A stretch of DNA of 20,452 nt from contig BFEA01000145.1 of assembly GCA_003427395.1 (NCBI GenBank), forward strand, positions 759,064 through 779,515, given 5' to 3'. Position 1 is the stretch's first letter; each line of letters opens with the position of its first letter. Both the position numbers and the translations under genes were made by a program. Positions 1 to 9,748 of this stretch are shown one piece after another. This DNA is from Chara braunii. Taxonomy: Eukaryota > Streptophyta > Charophyceae > Charales > Characeae. The notes under the pieces are model-generated. The model did no database searches. It was not told where the DNA came from and was given only the letters and a program-made list of their open reading frames with translations.

Positions 1-60
1 CGCAGGGGCAGGAGGGGGAGGAGGAGGAGGGGCAGGAGGAGGAGGAGGAGGAGGAAGGAG
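1..60. repeat. (GGA)n purine-rich low-complexity tract
   Basis: The window opens in an imperfect GGA/GAG trinucleotide run. It is followed at about 65-110 by a pyrimidine-rich stretch that could serve as the polypyrimidine tract of an intron ending just before the ALG5-like exon. No coding signal is seen in it. Confidence 0.8.
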
Positions 61-115
61 GAGGCGACTCTCCCTCCTCTCTCCTCTCATTTGCTCTTTT
101 CCCGCCGCCGCCGTC

Positions 116-383
116 TTGGGATCCCGCGCTCATCTTGAAAAGCAGAGAAGATTGAATCGATGGTGCTTCGACGTCGAAATCGTTTACCTTGCTAAGCGAT
201 TACGCATCCCGATCAGGGAAGTGGCAGTGACCTGGACACAGAGATTCCTGGGTCCAATCCAAGGTACGTATCACTTCCATCATCGCCCACATGCTCCTCG
301 AGCTGGTCCTGCTCCGACTCGCCTACGGATTTCGATTATGGAAAGTATACATACACTTGATTGATTGGAAAGTGTACAGTTGA
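116..383 (+). pseudogene. ALG5: C-terminal exon of dolichyl-phosphate beta-glucosyltransferase (ALG5-like), two frame breaks
   Basis: ALG5 transfers glucose from UDP-glucose to dolichyl phosphate at the ER membrane, making the donor for the last steps of N-glycan precursor assembly. Frame 1 (about 143-238) reads RWCFDVEIVYLAKRLRIP and then VAVTWT, matching the conserved family stretch RWCFDVELVYL. The match resumes in a second frame from 241 (EIPGS), after two extra bases (CA, 239-240). It resumes in a third frame from 261 (KVRITS through GFRLWKVYIH), after five extra bases (256-260, a tandem repeat of TCCAA). The stop is TGA at 381-383. The upstream exon edge is uncertain: an AG acceptor fits near 139, and the Met at 116 need not be a start because the protein should begin in exons off the window. 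Both extra stretches look like slippage duplications, so this is either a decayed copy or a real last exon with draft errors. The family call is from memory of conserved ALG5 motifs and is fairly secure; pseudogene status is not. Confidence 0.68.
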
Positions 384-421
384 TTGATTGCAAGGTGTAC
401 ACCCACCACTTGATTGATTGT
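357..421. repeat. Short tandem repeat, TTGATTGATTG units
   Basis: Three units starting at 357, 380 and 410 share TTGATTGATTG, and the first two continue into an A(A/G)GTGTACA core. The first unit overlaps the last codons of the ALG5-like fragment, so the tail after the conserved WKVYIH residues is repeat-derived. Confidence 0.7.
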
Positions 422-1320
422 GATGAGGAGATAATATAGCTCAGAGAGAGAGAGAGATCTGCCGCAGTTCATGGGGGCATTTTCCTTTTGCAGATCTTTT
501 TCCCCCCCCCTCCCCCTCCCCCTTACATTGTGCCTCAGAAAAGCAGAACACGACAGAACGGACAAAGGAGCCTCCGGTCATTTGCTCCCCTCCGACCCCA
601 TCGGTGCGCCCCCCCCCCCCTCTCCCCACGGTCTCCCCCTCTGCCAAAAAAAGCAGTACTAGCCCTCGTCTCTCTCTCTCTCTCTCTCTTGTTCACGTTT
701 TATTGCTTTCTCCTCTCTCGTTCCCCCTCTTTTCTCTATCTGTTCTCATTTTGCGTTTCAACCCCTTTCGCGTGTATGCTGGCCTCCCCCTCTCCCCCCC
801 CCCTCTTCCCCCTTTCCTGGAATATCCGTTTTGCTGTCCCTGGCGCGCTTTGAGCTGAGCTGAGCTGAGTGAATGAGAGAGGTTGCGTAGAAAGAGTCCA
901 ATTAGCGAAAGAACGAATCCGATGACGTCGTACAGAAAGAAATCTCGTCCGTAAATTTTCCCTGTTTACCACACGGATCTTGATGTTGTTGTTTACTCTC
1001 CTCTGTGTCTGTCTTTCTGTCTATCTCTCGGTCGCTCGGTCGCTCTTTCTCTCGCTCTCGGTGTGACGTTTTATTTGACGATTATATTGATCAGTGGGTC
1101 AGATTATTGAGCATCTGGCTGGAATCAATTGAAGGGTAGATGGATGGGAGTGGCTGATTGTTTGATAGATGGAGGTCAATCAATGTTAGATCGGCTAGTG
1201 AAGTCGTCGACCTGTCAAATTCGTGCAATGATAGGCTGATCAGTTTGTCGGTGCTTCATCCGTCAAAAAATAAATAAAAAAAATAGAGAACAAACAATTA
1301 CTGAAATGAAAAATTTGACA
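384..1320. other. Low-complexity intergenic stretch, no gene seen
   Basis: It holds poly-C runs (about 500-530, 610-622, 793-803), CT microsatellites (668-690, 1015-1060), a GAGCT repeat near 851-870 and AT-rich DNA near 1265-1310. The open frames here are made of Pro/Ser/Leu low complexity with no recognisable domain, and I treat them as chance. Confidence 0.6.
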
Positions 1321-1321
1321 C

Positions 1322-1675
1322 ATGCCCCTGAAAGAGGCTATAGTTTCGTCCGATGTGCCTCAAAAAACTGTGCATTCGCGGCATGCCCTTCTCACCCTTG
1401 AAGATTGCCGCATGCCCCTGTTAGATTTGTTTAACCTACACGCCCTAGGGGAGCATGCCCTTCTCACCCCCTTGAAATTTAGGGAGCATGCCCTTCTCAC
1501 CCCCTTGAAATTTAGGGAGCATGCCCTTCTCACCCCCTTGAAATTTAGGGAGCATGCCCTTCTCACCCCCTTGAAGTTTGCCTTAGGCGCTCCACGGGGG
1601 CATGCCCTTCTCGCCCTTGAAGTTTGCCGCACACCCCTGTTAGCGATGTTGAACTCCGCGCCACGGGACTGGATG
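1322..1675. repeat. 33-bp minisatellite with diverged flanking units
   Basis: Four nearly identical 33-bp units begin at 1451, 1484, 1517 and 1550, each starting GAGCATGCCCTTCTCACC. Degenerate relatives built around CATGCCCNTTCTCNCC lie on both sides (1322, 1382, 1409, 1600). Because 33 is a multiple of three, both strands stay open across the array, giving artefactual repeat-containing reading frames. The array runs directly into the ~230-bp repeat downstream. Confidence 0.85.
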
Positions 1676-3470
1676 TTGAAAAGATGAACGTACACCCAGT
1701 AGGGGTATATGCAAAAGATGCTGGGTCCCATGGACATAACGGGTATTGGGCAAATTTGGACTGCTGTCAAAAGGACACTCAACAAGTAACAAATTTCTTA
1801 TGGGCGTCTGTCAAAATACCACATCTTCCAGGGGGATCCAACAATCAACCCCTTTGAGACAACAAAACAAGCACCATACTTCATGCCATGGTACGGGCCG
1901 TTGAAAAGATCTACCCTTGCCCAGGAGAGGAATATGCAAAAGATGCTGGGTTCCATTGACACAATGGATAGTGGAAAAATCGGGACCGCTGTCCAAAGGG
2001 CACTCGCCAAAGAACCAATGTGTTAGGGGCATCCGTCAAAATACTGCACCTTTCTAGGGGCATCCATCAAAATACTGCACCTTCTAGAGGCATCCAACAA
2101 TTAACCCCTTCTCAAAAACATTGCGACAAGAAAACGAAACTGTCATTGAGAAGATGAACTCGCGCCCAGTAGAGGCATATGCAAAAGATGCTGGGTCGCA
2201 TTGACATAATGGATATTGGGGAAATTGGGACAGTTGTCAAAAGGGCACTCGGTAAATAACTAATCTGCTAGGGGCATACTGCACCTTTTAGGGGCATCCA
2301 GCAATTGACCTTTTCTCAAAAACCTCGCGACAAGAAATTGTGTCTGGCCGTTGAAAATATGAAATCACGCCTAGTAGGGGCATGTACAAAAGATGTTGGG
2401 TCCGATTAACATAATTGATATTGGGCAAATTGGGACCACTTATGGGAGGACACTCAACCATTAACACATCTGTTAGGCGCATCCGTTAAAATATCGCATC
2501 TTCTTGGGACATCTAACTTGCGAGCGCCTGCGAAGCACAATTAACACCTTGTCAAAAATGTTGCGACAAGAAAACAAAATCAATACTTCGCGCCACGGAA
2601 CTAGTCATTGAAAAGATGAACCAGCCCCTGTAGGGGCATATAGAAAATATGTCGGGTCCCGTTGACATATATTAGGCAAATTGGGACCGCTGTCAGAAGA
2701 ACACTCGGCAAGTAACAAATTTCTTATGGGCATCTGTCAAAATACCACATCTTCCAAGAGCATCTAACAATTAACACCATGTTAAAAACATTACAACAAG
2801 AAAACAAAAATGATACTTGGCATCATGGGGCTGGCCATTGAAAAGATAGAACCTGCGTTTAGTAGAGGTATATGCAAAAGATGTTGGGTCTCATTGACAT
2901 AATGGATATTGAACAAATTGTGGCCATTGTCAAAAGGACACTCGACAAATAGCAAATATGTTAGAGGCATCTGTCAAAATACCACATCTTCTAGGGGAAT
3001 ACAACAATTAACCCTTGTTAAAAACATTACAAGAAGAAAACAAAAATAATATTTTGCCACGAGATTGGTCATTGAAAAGATGAACCCGCACCCAATAGGG
3101 ACACATGCAAAACATAATGAGTCTCATTGACCTGATGGTTATTTGGCAAATTAGGACCGTTAGCAGCAGGGTACTTGATAAATAACAATCTAATAGGAGC
3201 ATCATTCAAAATATCGCACCTTCTTGTTAAAAACATTACAAGAAGAAAACAAAAACAATACTTTGCCACGAGACCGGTCATTGAAAAGATGAACCTGCAC
3301 CCAATAGGGATACATGCAAAACATAATGAGTCTCATTGATCTGATAGTTATTTGGCAAATCAAAACCGTTGGCAGTAGGGTACTTGATAAATAACAAATC
3401 TAATAGGGGCATTATCCAAAATATCGCACCTTCTAGGGGTATCCAACAATCAACCTTTTGTCTAAAACAT
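1659..3470. repeat. Tandem array of about eight decayed ~230-bp units
   Basis: The recurring landmark TTGAAAAGATGAAC (or a close variant) starts at 1676, 1901, 2146, 2351, 2608, 2838, 3072 and 3281, giving spacings of 225, 245, 205, 257, 230, 234 and 209. Each unit then carries a CCCAGTAGGGGCATATGCAA-like block, a GACATAATGGATATTGGGCA-like block, an AAAATACCGCACCTTCTAGG-like block and a tail ending in a run near ACAAGAAAACAAA. Indels have broken any coding frame. The units seem old, since they differ by many substitutions. I do not recognise the family; it could be a satellite or an internally repeated transposon. Confidence 0.8.
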
Positions 3471-3478
3471 AAAAAAAA

Positions 3479-3939
3479 CTAGGTTACCAGTCGTCCGCTG
3501 GCCGGATGTCTCCCCCAACCGTCCGGTAGGGGGTTTGTTCGGAATCCCGGACAACCACTTTTTGGCATTAAAAAAAATAAAAAAATAAAAATAAAATTAT
3601 GACAGTTGCGCATGCCATAGAGACCCCCCATAAAAAAATTCAGAATTTTCTGAGCATTTGGTGATAGGGTGCTATTTGGGGTGGGAGGGGGGGGTACGAG
3701 GGGTTTTGGTGGGGATAGGAGGGGTATAGGTGGGGATTAGAAACTTTGAAGATTTTTATCTTTTTTTCTACTGGCTCAAATGAGCTAAAATTTTGGTGGC
3801 ATAGCCACATTATTTTTTTCAATTTTTTTTTTTTTTTTTTTTCTTTTGCGCTAGGTCGGACAACCCTTGTCCGGTCCGAGACCGTCCGACGTCCGGTCGG
3901 ACAACCCAGGGGTCCCGGACGTCGGGTAAAACAACCTAG
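3479..3939. mobile_element. hAT-like non-autonomous element (diverged relative of the element at 4082)
   Basis: The left end CTAGGTTACCAGTCGTCCG resembles the end of the element at 4082 (CTAGGCTACCAGTCGGGCC), and the right end closes with AACCTAG, the inverse of the first seven bases. Possible 8-bp flanks are AAAAAAAA (3471-3478) and CAAAAAAA (3940-3947), which is weak because of base composition. Subterminal palindromes built on CGGACAA/TTGTCCG lie inside both ends. No transposase frame is present. Confidence 0.5.
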
Positions 3940-4081
3940 CAAAAAAATAAAATAAAACTAATATTTCTCGCCATATAATAAATAATTGAAAGTTGAACAC
4001 CTTTTCAGCAAAGGCATATACTATCATTTTAGTAACGGAATGCAACATTTATCATGTAATTTAGAATATTTCTACTAAAAA

Positions 4082-4353
4082 CTAGGCTACCAGTCGGGCC
4101 GCCCGGGTCCCGGGTGGCGAGCCCGTGCAAGGAGGTTCCATCAAAAAAACAAAACAAAAACAAATCCAAAAAATCCGAAAACAAACTGTGTTATGCAGGA
4201 AAATAAACTGAACAACTTTTGCCTCAGGGTCACATCGAAATTCTTCACCAAAATAAAATTAAAAATTAAAAAAAAAAATTAAAAAAAAAAATATATATTT
4301 TTATTTTTTTGGCCCAGCCGGGCAAGTGACCCCGGACCACTCTGGTAGCCTAG
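4082..4353. mobile_element. hAT-like MITE with 8-bp target-site duplication
   Basis: The element starts CTAGGCTACCAG and ends with its exact inverse CTGGTAGCCTAG (12 bp perfect). The next ~30 bases continue as imperfect inverted repeats rich in CCCGG/CCGGG. It is flanked on both sides by ACTAAAAA (4074-4081 and 4354-4361). A target duplication of 8 bp is characteristic of the hAT superfamily, though these termini are not a textbook hAT end. The 272-bp body is A/T-rich with no coding potential, so it would need a transposase from elsewhere. Confidence 0.72.
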
Positions 4354-4573
4354 ACTAAAAACCTGAACTTCTACAATTACTATGTTATTTTTTTTGCAAT
4401 TTTTATAGTTACGTTGAATACTATTTTAAGATTTTCTTTGTCATATAAAAGATATAAACGAATGAGAACTACTAATACAAAAAAATTCGCATCTTTAACG
4501 TATTACTGTTATTCTTTTAATTTCAACTATACTTTTAGCAAATGTTTCACTTTCATTTCTTATAACATTTTTA

Positions 4574-5328
4574 TCCTTCATGGTATTCCGCTTTCAATCC
4601 AAGACAAAGTCAACGGGTCCACTTGTCATTTTTTCAGACACATACAATGGTTACAAAATGGACGATGGTGAGTATAGTCTGCACTTAGCAGACACTTAGA
4701 TCTTTCCTCAATTCAATTAATTAAATTGCATCACATGTAGGCTTCTGGTGTAAATAAAAGTACTACATATCACCTACAATCCACCATTTGGTGGACTTCA
4801 TCAGTATTACGTAAAAACTGTTTTGTTACGAGATGTTGTTTTGCCTCCTGTCCCTAATTGATTGGGTAATATGTTTATTTCAATTCAATAATATATATTA
4901 TTATAAAATAAATATTATATATGATATGATTTTTATTAAATAAATCATATAGAATTAATAATCATTCCATAATAAAAATCATATCATATATATATTTTTA
5001 TTCTATAATAATATTATTGAATTGAAATAGACATATTACCCAATTAATTGGGGACATGTGGCGAACCGACATCTCGTAACAACACAACCTTTATGTAATA
5101 CCGATGAAGTTCACCAAATGGTGGATCGTAGGTGATATGTGGTACTTTTATTTACAACAGAAGCCTACATGTGATGTAATTCAATTAATCGAATGGGAGA
5201 AGGATCTAAGTGTTTGCTAAGTGCAGACTATATTCAACATCGTTCATTTCGTGACCATTGTATGTGTCTGAAAAAATGACAAGTGGACCGTTGACTTTGT
5301 CTTAGATTGAAATCGGAATACGAAGGAC
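4574..5328. repeat. Long inverted repeat (palindrome), arms ~360 bp, 33-base loop
   Basis: The left arm 4574-4937 and right arm 4971-5328 are reverse complements over essentially their full length, about nine bases in ten identical by eye with only a few short indels. The loop is 4938-4970. The inner part is very A/T-rich. Each arm also contains a smaller palindrome around CCACCATTTGGTGG. Outer edges fade into T and A runs, and I cannot define a clean target duplication. No coding frame is convincing. It may be a foldback/MITE-type element or a local inverted duplication; a transcript through it would be almost entirely double-stranded. Confidence 0.88.
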
Positions 5329-5941
5329 AAAAAAAATCATATATATATAGAGGGGCTCGAACCCTGGTGCATTGCTTTTGGATTGAGGTTTAGCAGCCCG
5401 ATGTGGATGAAATCTTACGGTTCTTCCACATCAATAGTTCCCTACGAGCATTTGACCGAAATCACGTTGAAAGAGGGTGCCGTGTTCCCCTTGGTTGTTA
5501 ATGCGGTTCGTTTTTGTCCCCACGCATATCCCCTGGCCACGTCTGCATTTGTAGACGCTAACAGCGACAACAAAGCGTTTTGGTTTTGGCACGCTCTAAT
5601 TGGGTTATGCTCATTTTGAATGGAAGAACGATCCGTGAGTAAAGTGGGGTTGGAGTGAGTGTTTTATGATCTCTCATCCATCCGCCACGTGTTCACAAGC
5701 CTTTGCTTATCGGCACCACCATCTCCACCTCCTCCTTTTTTCTTATCGACTTGATGCTCCTCTCATCCCTTCACTTCTCCAATTTGTTGGTCTCCCGTAT
5801 TTGTACGTGCCAACGCGATGTCCTTGCCACATCCCTTCATGCATGTCCCCATTCGTCATTACATCAGGGCCACAAAAGAGGAGAACGAACCAAGGTGATA
5901 GTGACGAAATCTGCCATTCTTTTTTTTTTTTTTGACATAAT
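5329..5941. other. Intergenic stretch, no recognisable gene
   Basis: An open frame at 5383-5619 (78 codons) has ordinary amino-acid composition but no motif I recognise and no supporting splice or promoter context. A CACGTG hexamer occurs near 5687. The segment ends in a T run at about 5920-5932 beside the next transposon-derived element. Confidence 0.45.
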
Positions 5942-6063
5942 GGGCCCCGCTCCACTAGTCTCGACATTCACAAAATAAAAAAATCATGGCGGTGTATCTT
6001 TCCATGTTTTAGAAGAAGATTCACCCTTGTTTTGCACATTTCGAAAGTAGTGGAGCGAGGTCC
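5942..6063 (+). mobile_element. 122-bp Harbinger-like MITE, copy 1
   Basis: The left end GGGCCCCGCTCCACTAGTCT is matched in inverse by the right end (reverse complement GGACCTCGCTCCACTACTTT), giving ~30-bp imperfect terminal inverted repeats. The core contains ATCATGGCGGTGTATCTTTC. An inverted, same-length copy lies at 11993-12114. The possible 3-bp flanks AAT and GAT are not identical. Assignment to the PIF/Harbinger superfamily rests on the GGG-starting ends and short duplication, and is tentative. Confidence 0.65.
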
Positions 6064-6080
6064 GATATCATGGAGTTTTA

Positions 6081-6536
6081 GGGATCGTTCCACTACTCGC
6101 CATCTGCCACGAATCGTGGCGAGGCCGAGGACATGAAAACAGTGGTGGAAAACAACGCTTGGTTCCATATGGTCGCTGCCGCCACACAAGTTGTGGTAAC
6201 AGTCCCGACCTCAATACTGTGTTGTGGCGGATGGCGAAGCGGTGAAACAGTGTTGGTGTTTCACCACATGTACATGGGACCAAAAATTCACACCACGTGC
6301 GACGAGAACTCACCAGCACAGGGCCGCGGTGTCAGGGCCGTTCGCCACATAGAAGTTTGTGGAGGGGTGAGCAGTGCCGCTCTCGCAGGTGGAGGGATAT
6401 GGAGGTGGTGGCGACCGACGGCCAAGTGCTTTCGTACCAAATTTCTGACATCGACGGTTTTGTGGTGATTGGCGACGCAATGGAACGAAGTCGCGTTTGC
6501 CAGGTGTGGCGGATGGCGAGTAGTGGAACTAGGCCC
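6081..6536. mobile_element. 456-bp PIF/Harbinger-like MITE flanked by TTA
   Basis: The left end GGGATCGTTCCACTACTCGC continues to CATCTGCCAC. The reverse complement of the right end reads GGGCCTAGTTCCACTACTCG and continues to CCATCCGCCAC, so the terminal inverted repeats span ~31 bp with few mismatches. The trinucleotide TTA flanks both sides (6078-6080 and 6537-6539), as expected for the TWA target duplication of PIF/Harbinger elements. The body carries further GGCGGATGGCGA-type inverted copies but no transposase. The open frames inside it are not credible genes. Confidence 0.75.
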
Positions 6537-6541
6537 TTAGA

Positions 6542-6703
6542 ATGGGGAAGAAGCAGAAGACGAGGGATGAAGACAAGGCCGAAGTTACCGACGGAAAAAA
6601 TGAGTACGAGACGGAAGATGAGAAGAGGGAGAAGGCGGAGGGAGAAGACAACAGAGTCGCTGGGGAGGACGAAGAGAGGAACGGTAATGTGAACGAGGGT
6701 TAG
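6542..6703 (+). CDS. Small highly charged ORF, possible exon remnant
   Basis: ATG at 6542 starts a 53-codon frame ending TAG at 6701. It reads MGKKQKTRDEDK and continues with Lys, Glu, Asp and Arg making up most of the chain and a Gly/Asn-rich end. It begins six bases after the right end of the Harbinger-like element, so the insertion may have landed just upstream of a charged exon. The composition is what purine-rich DNA gives in one frame, so it may equally be chance. No homology is recognised. Confidence 0.2.
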   Translation: MGKKQKTRDEDKAEVTDGKNEYETEDEKREKAEGEDNRVAGEDEERNGNVNEG

Positions 6704-6910
6704 AATACTATGGAGTTGTGGGAAGCATGCGGACAAAGAGGGGGGTGCATTTTGTGAGCATGCAGGTATGCTTCAGTTGCGGTGCGGACAACCTGTTTAG
6801 TTTTAGATTGTTCATGCTAGGATGACTGTCTTATGTTGCATTCGGCCATCCCATCGCCCTGTGCTCTTAGAAGCACTTGCCAGCATCATCCTCTGTATGC
6901 CTGGGGAGAG
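6704..6910. other. Unassigned stretch before the microsatellite
   Basis: No gene, inverted repeat or splice structure stands out. Two copies of GCATGC occur (6725-6765). Confidence 0.4.
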
Positions 6911-6912
6911 AT

Positions 6913-7000
<88 letters not shown>

Positions 7001-7001
7001 N

Positions 7002-7088
<87 letters not shown>
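6911..7088. repeat. (GATA)n then (GA)n microsatellite
   Basis: About nine GATA units (to about 6949) pass into a GA run reaching 7088, with an undetermined base at 7001. Its true length is not trustworthy in a draft assembly. Long Ser/Leu frames on the minus strand are artefacts of this run. Confidence 0.95.
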
Positions 7089-7091
<3 letters not shown>

Positions 7092-7266
7092 CCACTGCTC
7101 AGAATACCACCTATCGGCCGCGGCCGGGGACCGCAGCGTGCCTAACCACTTGTTCTTGTAAAAGTAGGTCAGGGAAGTGAAGACCCGGTAGCTCCAGCCT
7201 TGGCATGGATTGGCATACCGGTCGCCCAAGGCTCAGACTTCATAGTTGGCCCAAGTATAGGTGGTT

Positions 7267-7531
7267 AAGGGGTTGCATGTTGCTCCCTGCCGTAGTCGGT
7301 GGTAGTCGGGGAGTAGGGTGGGGCCGCCAACCGGTGGGCCAGCTACGCAAAGACGGGGCATTTTGTCGGTAGCTGTGCCTCCCATCTACTTCCCCCGCCC
7401 CCATCCAATAACAGCAGTGTTCATGACCAGCACTCTCCCACACACCACATACAACCCCCTCTCACACCCCACCACCCCCCGTGATGGCCTAAGATCCTAC
7501 CAATACCGAACACGCGGAGCAAGCCAACCAT
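7267..7531 (-). mobile_element. tRNA-derived SINE, 3' part (split by LINE)
   Basis: This is the tail portion of a minus-strand SINE whose head lies at 10462-10580, beyond the LINE insertion. It matches the uninterrupted copy at 18934-19280: shared blocks include GCATGTTGC near the edge, TCGGTGGTNGTC, GGGAGTAGGGTGGG, TCTACTTCCCCCG and CACTCTCCCACACACC. Order and orientation are preserved across the LINE junction, which is the main evidence that the two parts once were one element. Confidence 0.75.
7517..7531. repeat. Target-site duplication of the LINE, left copy
   Basis: GAGCAAGCCAACCAT is repeated exactly at 10447-10461. The adjacent T-rich run (7532-7554) is the poly(A) tail of the minus-strand LINE, so the duplicate sits where target-primed reverse transcription predicts. 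Confidence 0.88.
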
Positions 7532-8529
7532 TTTTTATTTTATTTATTTTTTTTAAACGCACCCCGGCCAATCTTAGTGGTGTTGGTAAGAGCAGACACT
7601 ACTAACACCTGGGGAGAAGCTCCAATCTATTGGTGGGGAGCATCACCTGCTGGAAAACGGGTCCAGCGTCCCTTATACATTTGGAATTGAAATACATTAG
7701 AAACCGTATTCAAAAGGTCTTGCCAGCATTATTACCCTGGGAATCAGGGGATTGACTGAGCAAGATACTGGAAGGGGGGAGGAACCTCTTCACCCTGCAA
7801 CCGGCGCCAGATATCCACTGCTACTTGCTAGCTCCCCCCTCTATACTCTCTTACTTAAGGCGTTGCAGTCAAGAAAGAGAAAATGCATGTATTTGATCGA
7901 CGGAGCCAGCCTCCTCGGGGGGCTCCAGGCAGGGGTCCTTTATATGCTAGCAGAGGTGTGTAGAAAGTGTAGAGAAGACATCAGGTCAAGGTTTCTGTCA
8001 AGGAGAGGGTATGGGGCGGGAAAGAGTCTAGAAAATCCTTCGGGGGACGGAGTGAAAATGAGGGTTCAATGTTAGTCCAGTCATTGAAAATCAAGCGGTA
8101 ATCCTTTATTTCTTCAAAATCTCTCCGTTCCTCTCTCTTGTCTCCACTCCATTTTACTTTTGCTATCCATCCTTCTCTCTCCCCGCCTACCCAGTCTGTG
8201 CGGAATGCTGTGATCCGTCTCCTGATGTCTCCTCGTTGTTTAAAATGGTCTAGCTGTTAATTTGTGTCTTGCCATCTTTGTGTGAGTTCGAAATGTATCT
8301 GCTGCCGAATCTGTTCGATGATTTCTGGCTGCTCTGCTCTCACTTTTTTCAGGGCAAGCACACATCGCTGCCACCAGAGTGCCCATATTACTGCTCTCCT
8401 TATGAGTCTGAACATATTTTCTGTGAAGGTCGAGGCAACTTCTGCCTGTGACCAGTGACCAGCCAGTATGGTTTGCTAGGACCAAGGCCACAAAATTGCG
8501 GATCCCATATTTCTCCAAATGCGGTCTCA

Positions 8530-8645
8530 CCATTTCCATATGAATTGAGCGATTGGGCATTGCATGAAGATGTGTTTGATAGTTTCTGTTTTTTTGTTAA
8601 ATGGAAAGAGGCTCTGGCATCTGAGGCACCACGAGAGCAGCAGAC
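8530..8645 (-). pseudogene. LINE zinc-binding domain remnant (zf-RVT type)
   Basis: The minus strand reads WCLRCQSLFPFNKK and then HIFMQC, giving the CxxC...H...C arrangement and the HIF.QCP signature of the zinc-binding region found at the C-terminus of plant LINE polyproteins. The frame carries on to FIWKW and meets a TGA at 8527-8529, beyond which the same frame still looks LINE-like (DRIWRNMG), so that stop is a decay mutation. Confidence 0.7.
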
Positions 8646-8754
8646 CCTTTTACTCTAAATTAGTGTGGTCAGTCAACCAATCATTTGTTGGTAAGCAGCG
8701 GTGGACAATTTGTCATTGTAAAGAAGTGATTTTCATAGGTTTGGCGTTTTGTGC

Positions 8755-9136
8755 TTAGAACCATTTAACTGAAGATAGTAGGGAGAGGTCCACGTTTAGG
8801 TGTCTAGCCCAGCGGTCAATCACTATGTCTCTAAGCCGTCTTTTGGGTCTAAACATTTTGTGGGCTAATTTGGCCGACAGCTGGTGCAGGCTAATACATC
8901 CCCCTTTTGGACCTTCCCTTCTTGGGGAGGGTTCCCATAACCAATCTGCTGGGTCCAGGGTCAAGTCCTGTATTAGTCTGAAGGGCTGGAACACCTTTCT
9001 CTGTCTTTTCTCTTCCAGAACTCTCACCCTGTACGCATAAGCTTTTTCCTTCCATTCGAAGGGGACTCTGCTGTCTTGAAGGACGTCTGCTCTGGTGATT
9101 GCATAGTGTTATACCAGAACATTGGGGCGAGACCAT
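8755..9136 (-). pseudogene. LINE ORF2 fragment between RT and zinc-binding region
   Basis: A 90-codon open block (8755-9027) lies in the expected place and strand between the RT connection region and the zinc-binding domain. It contains an RRLRDIVIDRWARHLNVDL-type segment. I cannot match it to a defined domain, and neighbouring blocks are in other frames, so it is a broken linker region. Confidence 0.5.
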
Positions 9137-9748
9137 ATGTATCAGTCCTATCCTTTGTGGAGGCTCCGTGCCTACTACCCAGTCACCTTCTTTTAGGGAG
9201 GGGCCTCATTTAAGAATTTGATACCATGCAAGGGGGATAGCCTCGATCAGGTTCTCAAGATGCTCCCCCAAATGGTGGCAGTAGCGTAGGGTTCCTCGCA
9301 ACTGCTCCCCTGTTTTCCAATCCCTCTTGTCTGTGTCCCAAAGATCCCCCACCCTGAGCACCCCTCTCTTAACCCAACTTTTTCAAGGAGCGGAGGAGCT
9401 AATCATAACATAACCCCTCGAGTCTGTCACCCATCGGTTTCCAAACAACGATTGCCTATAGACTTCTTCCCAACGGTCTGGGTGGGTTCTATTAGGGAGC
9501 TGAAGTCTACGCCAAGTTTCCAGCAAGGATGACCAGAACTTGTCTAAAATTTGGCCACCTCCCTCCAGCCCCTACCTTCCTTGGGGGAGCTTACGTGGGA
9601 TCACCCAGTATCAGTCCTCAAGCCATATCAGGGGGTGGGTGGTTTGGGGAGGCTCTGAGGCCAGTTGGGCCAAATGTTCCAAAGCCAAAGTGCACCAGGG
9701 ACACAGGGGGACAAAGATGAGTTTCTTAATCCATCTTAGGCGTAGCGC

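Noticed and set aside
1360-1785. 141-codon minus-strand frame with repeated NFKGVRRACSL units
   Set aside because: The repeat unit is 33 bp, so a frame stays open by arithmetic. It crosses into a different repeat family and has no start context or domain.
1659-3470. CRISPR array
   Set aside because: Units are ~230 bp, diverged throughout, without constant short repeats separated by unique spacers, and the genome is eukaryotic.
5343-5380. tRNA-like B box (GGTTCGAGCCC on the minus strand) at about 5355
   Set aside because: No A box or foldable tRNA body is present at the right distance and no similarity to the two SINE copies is seen around it. It could be a SINE remnant but cannot be supported.
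6133-6736. Overlapping 111-134 codon frames on both strands
   Set aside because: They lie mostly inside the 456-bp TIR element and read across its inverted repeats; no transposase motif is seen.
6867-7229. Ser/Leu-repeat protein on the minus strand
   Set aside because: It is a translation of the GA/GATA microsatellite through an undetermined base.
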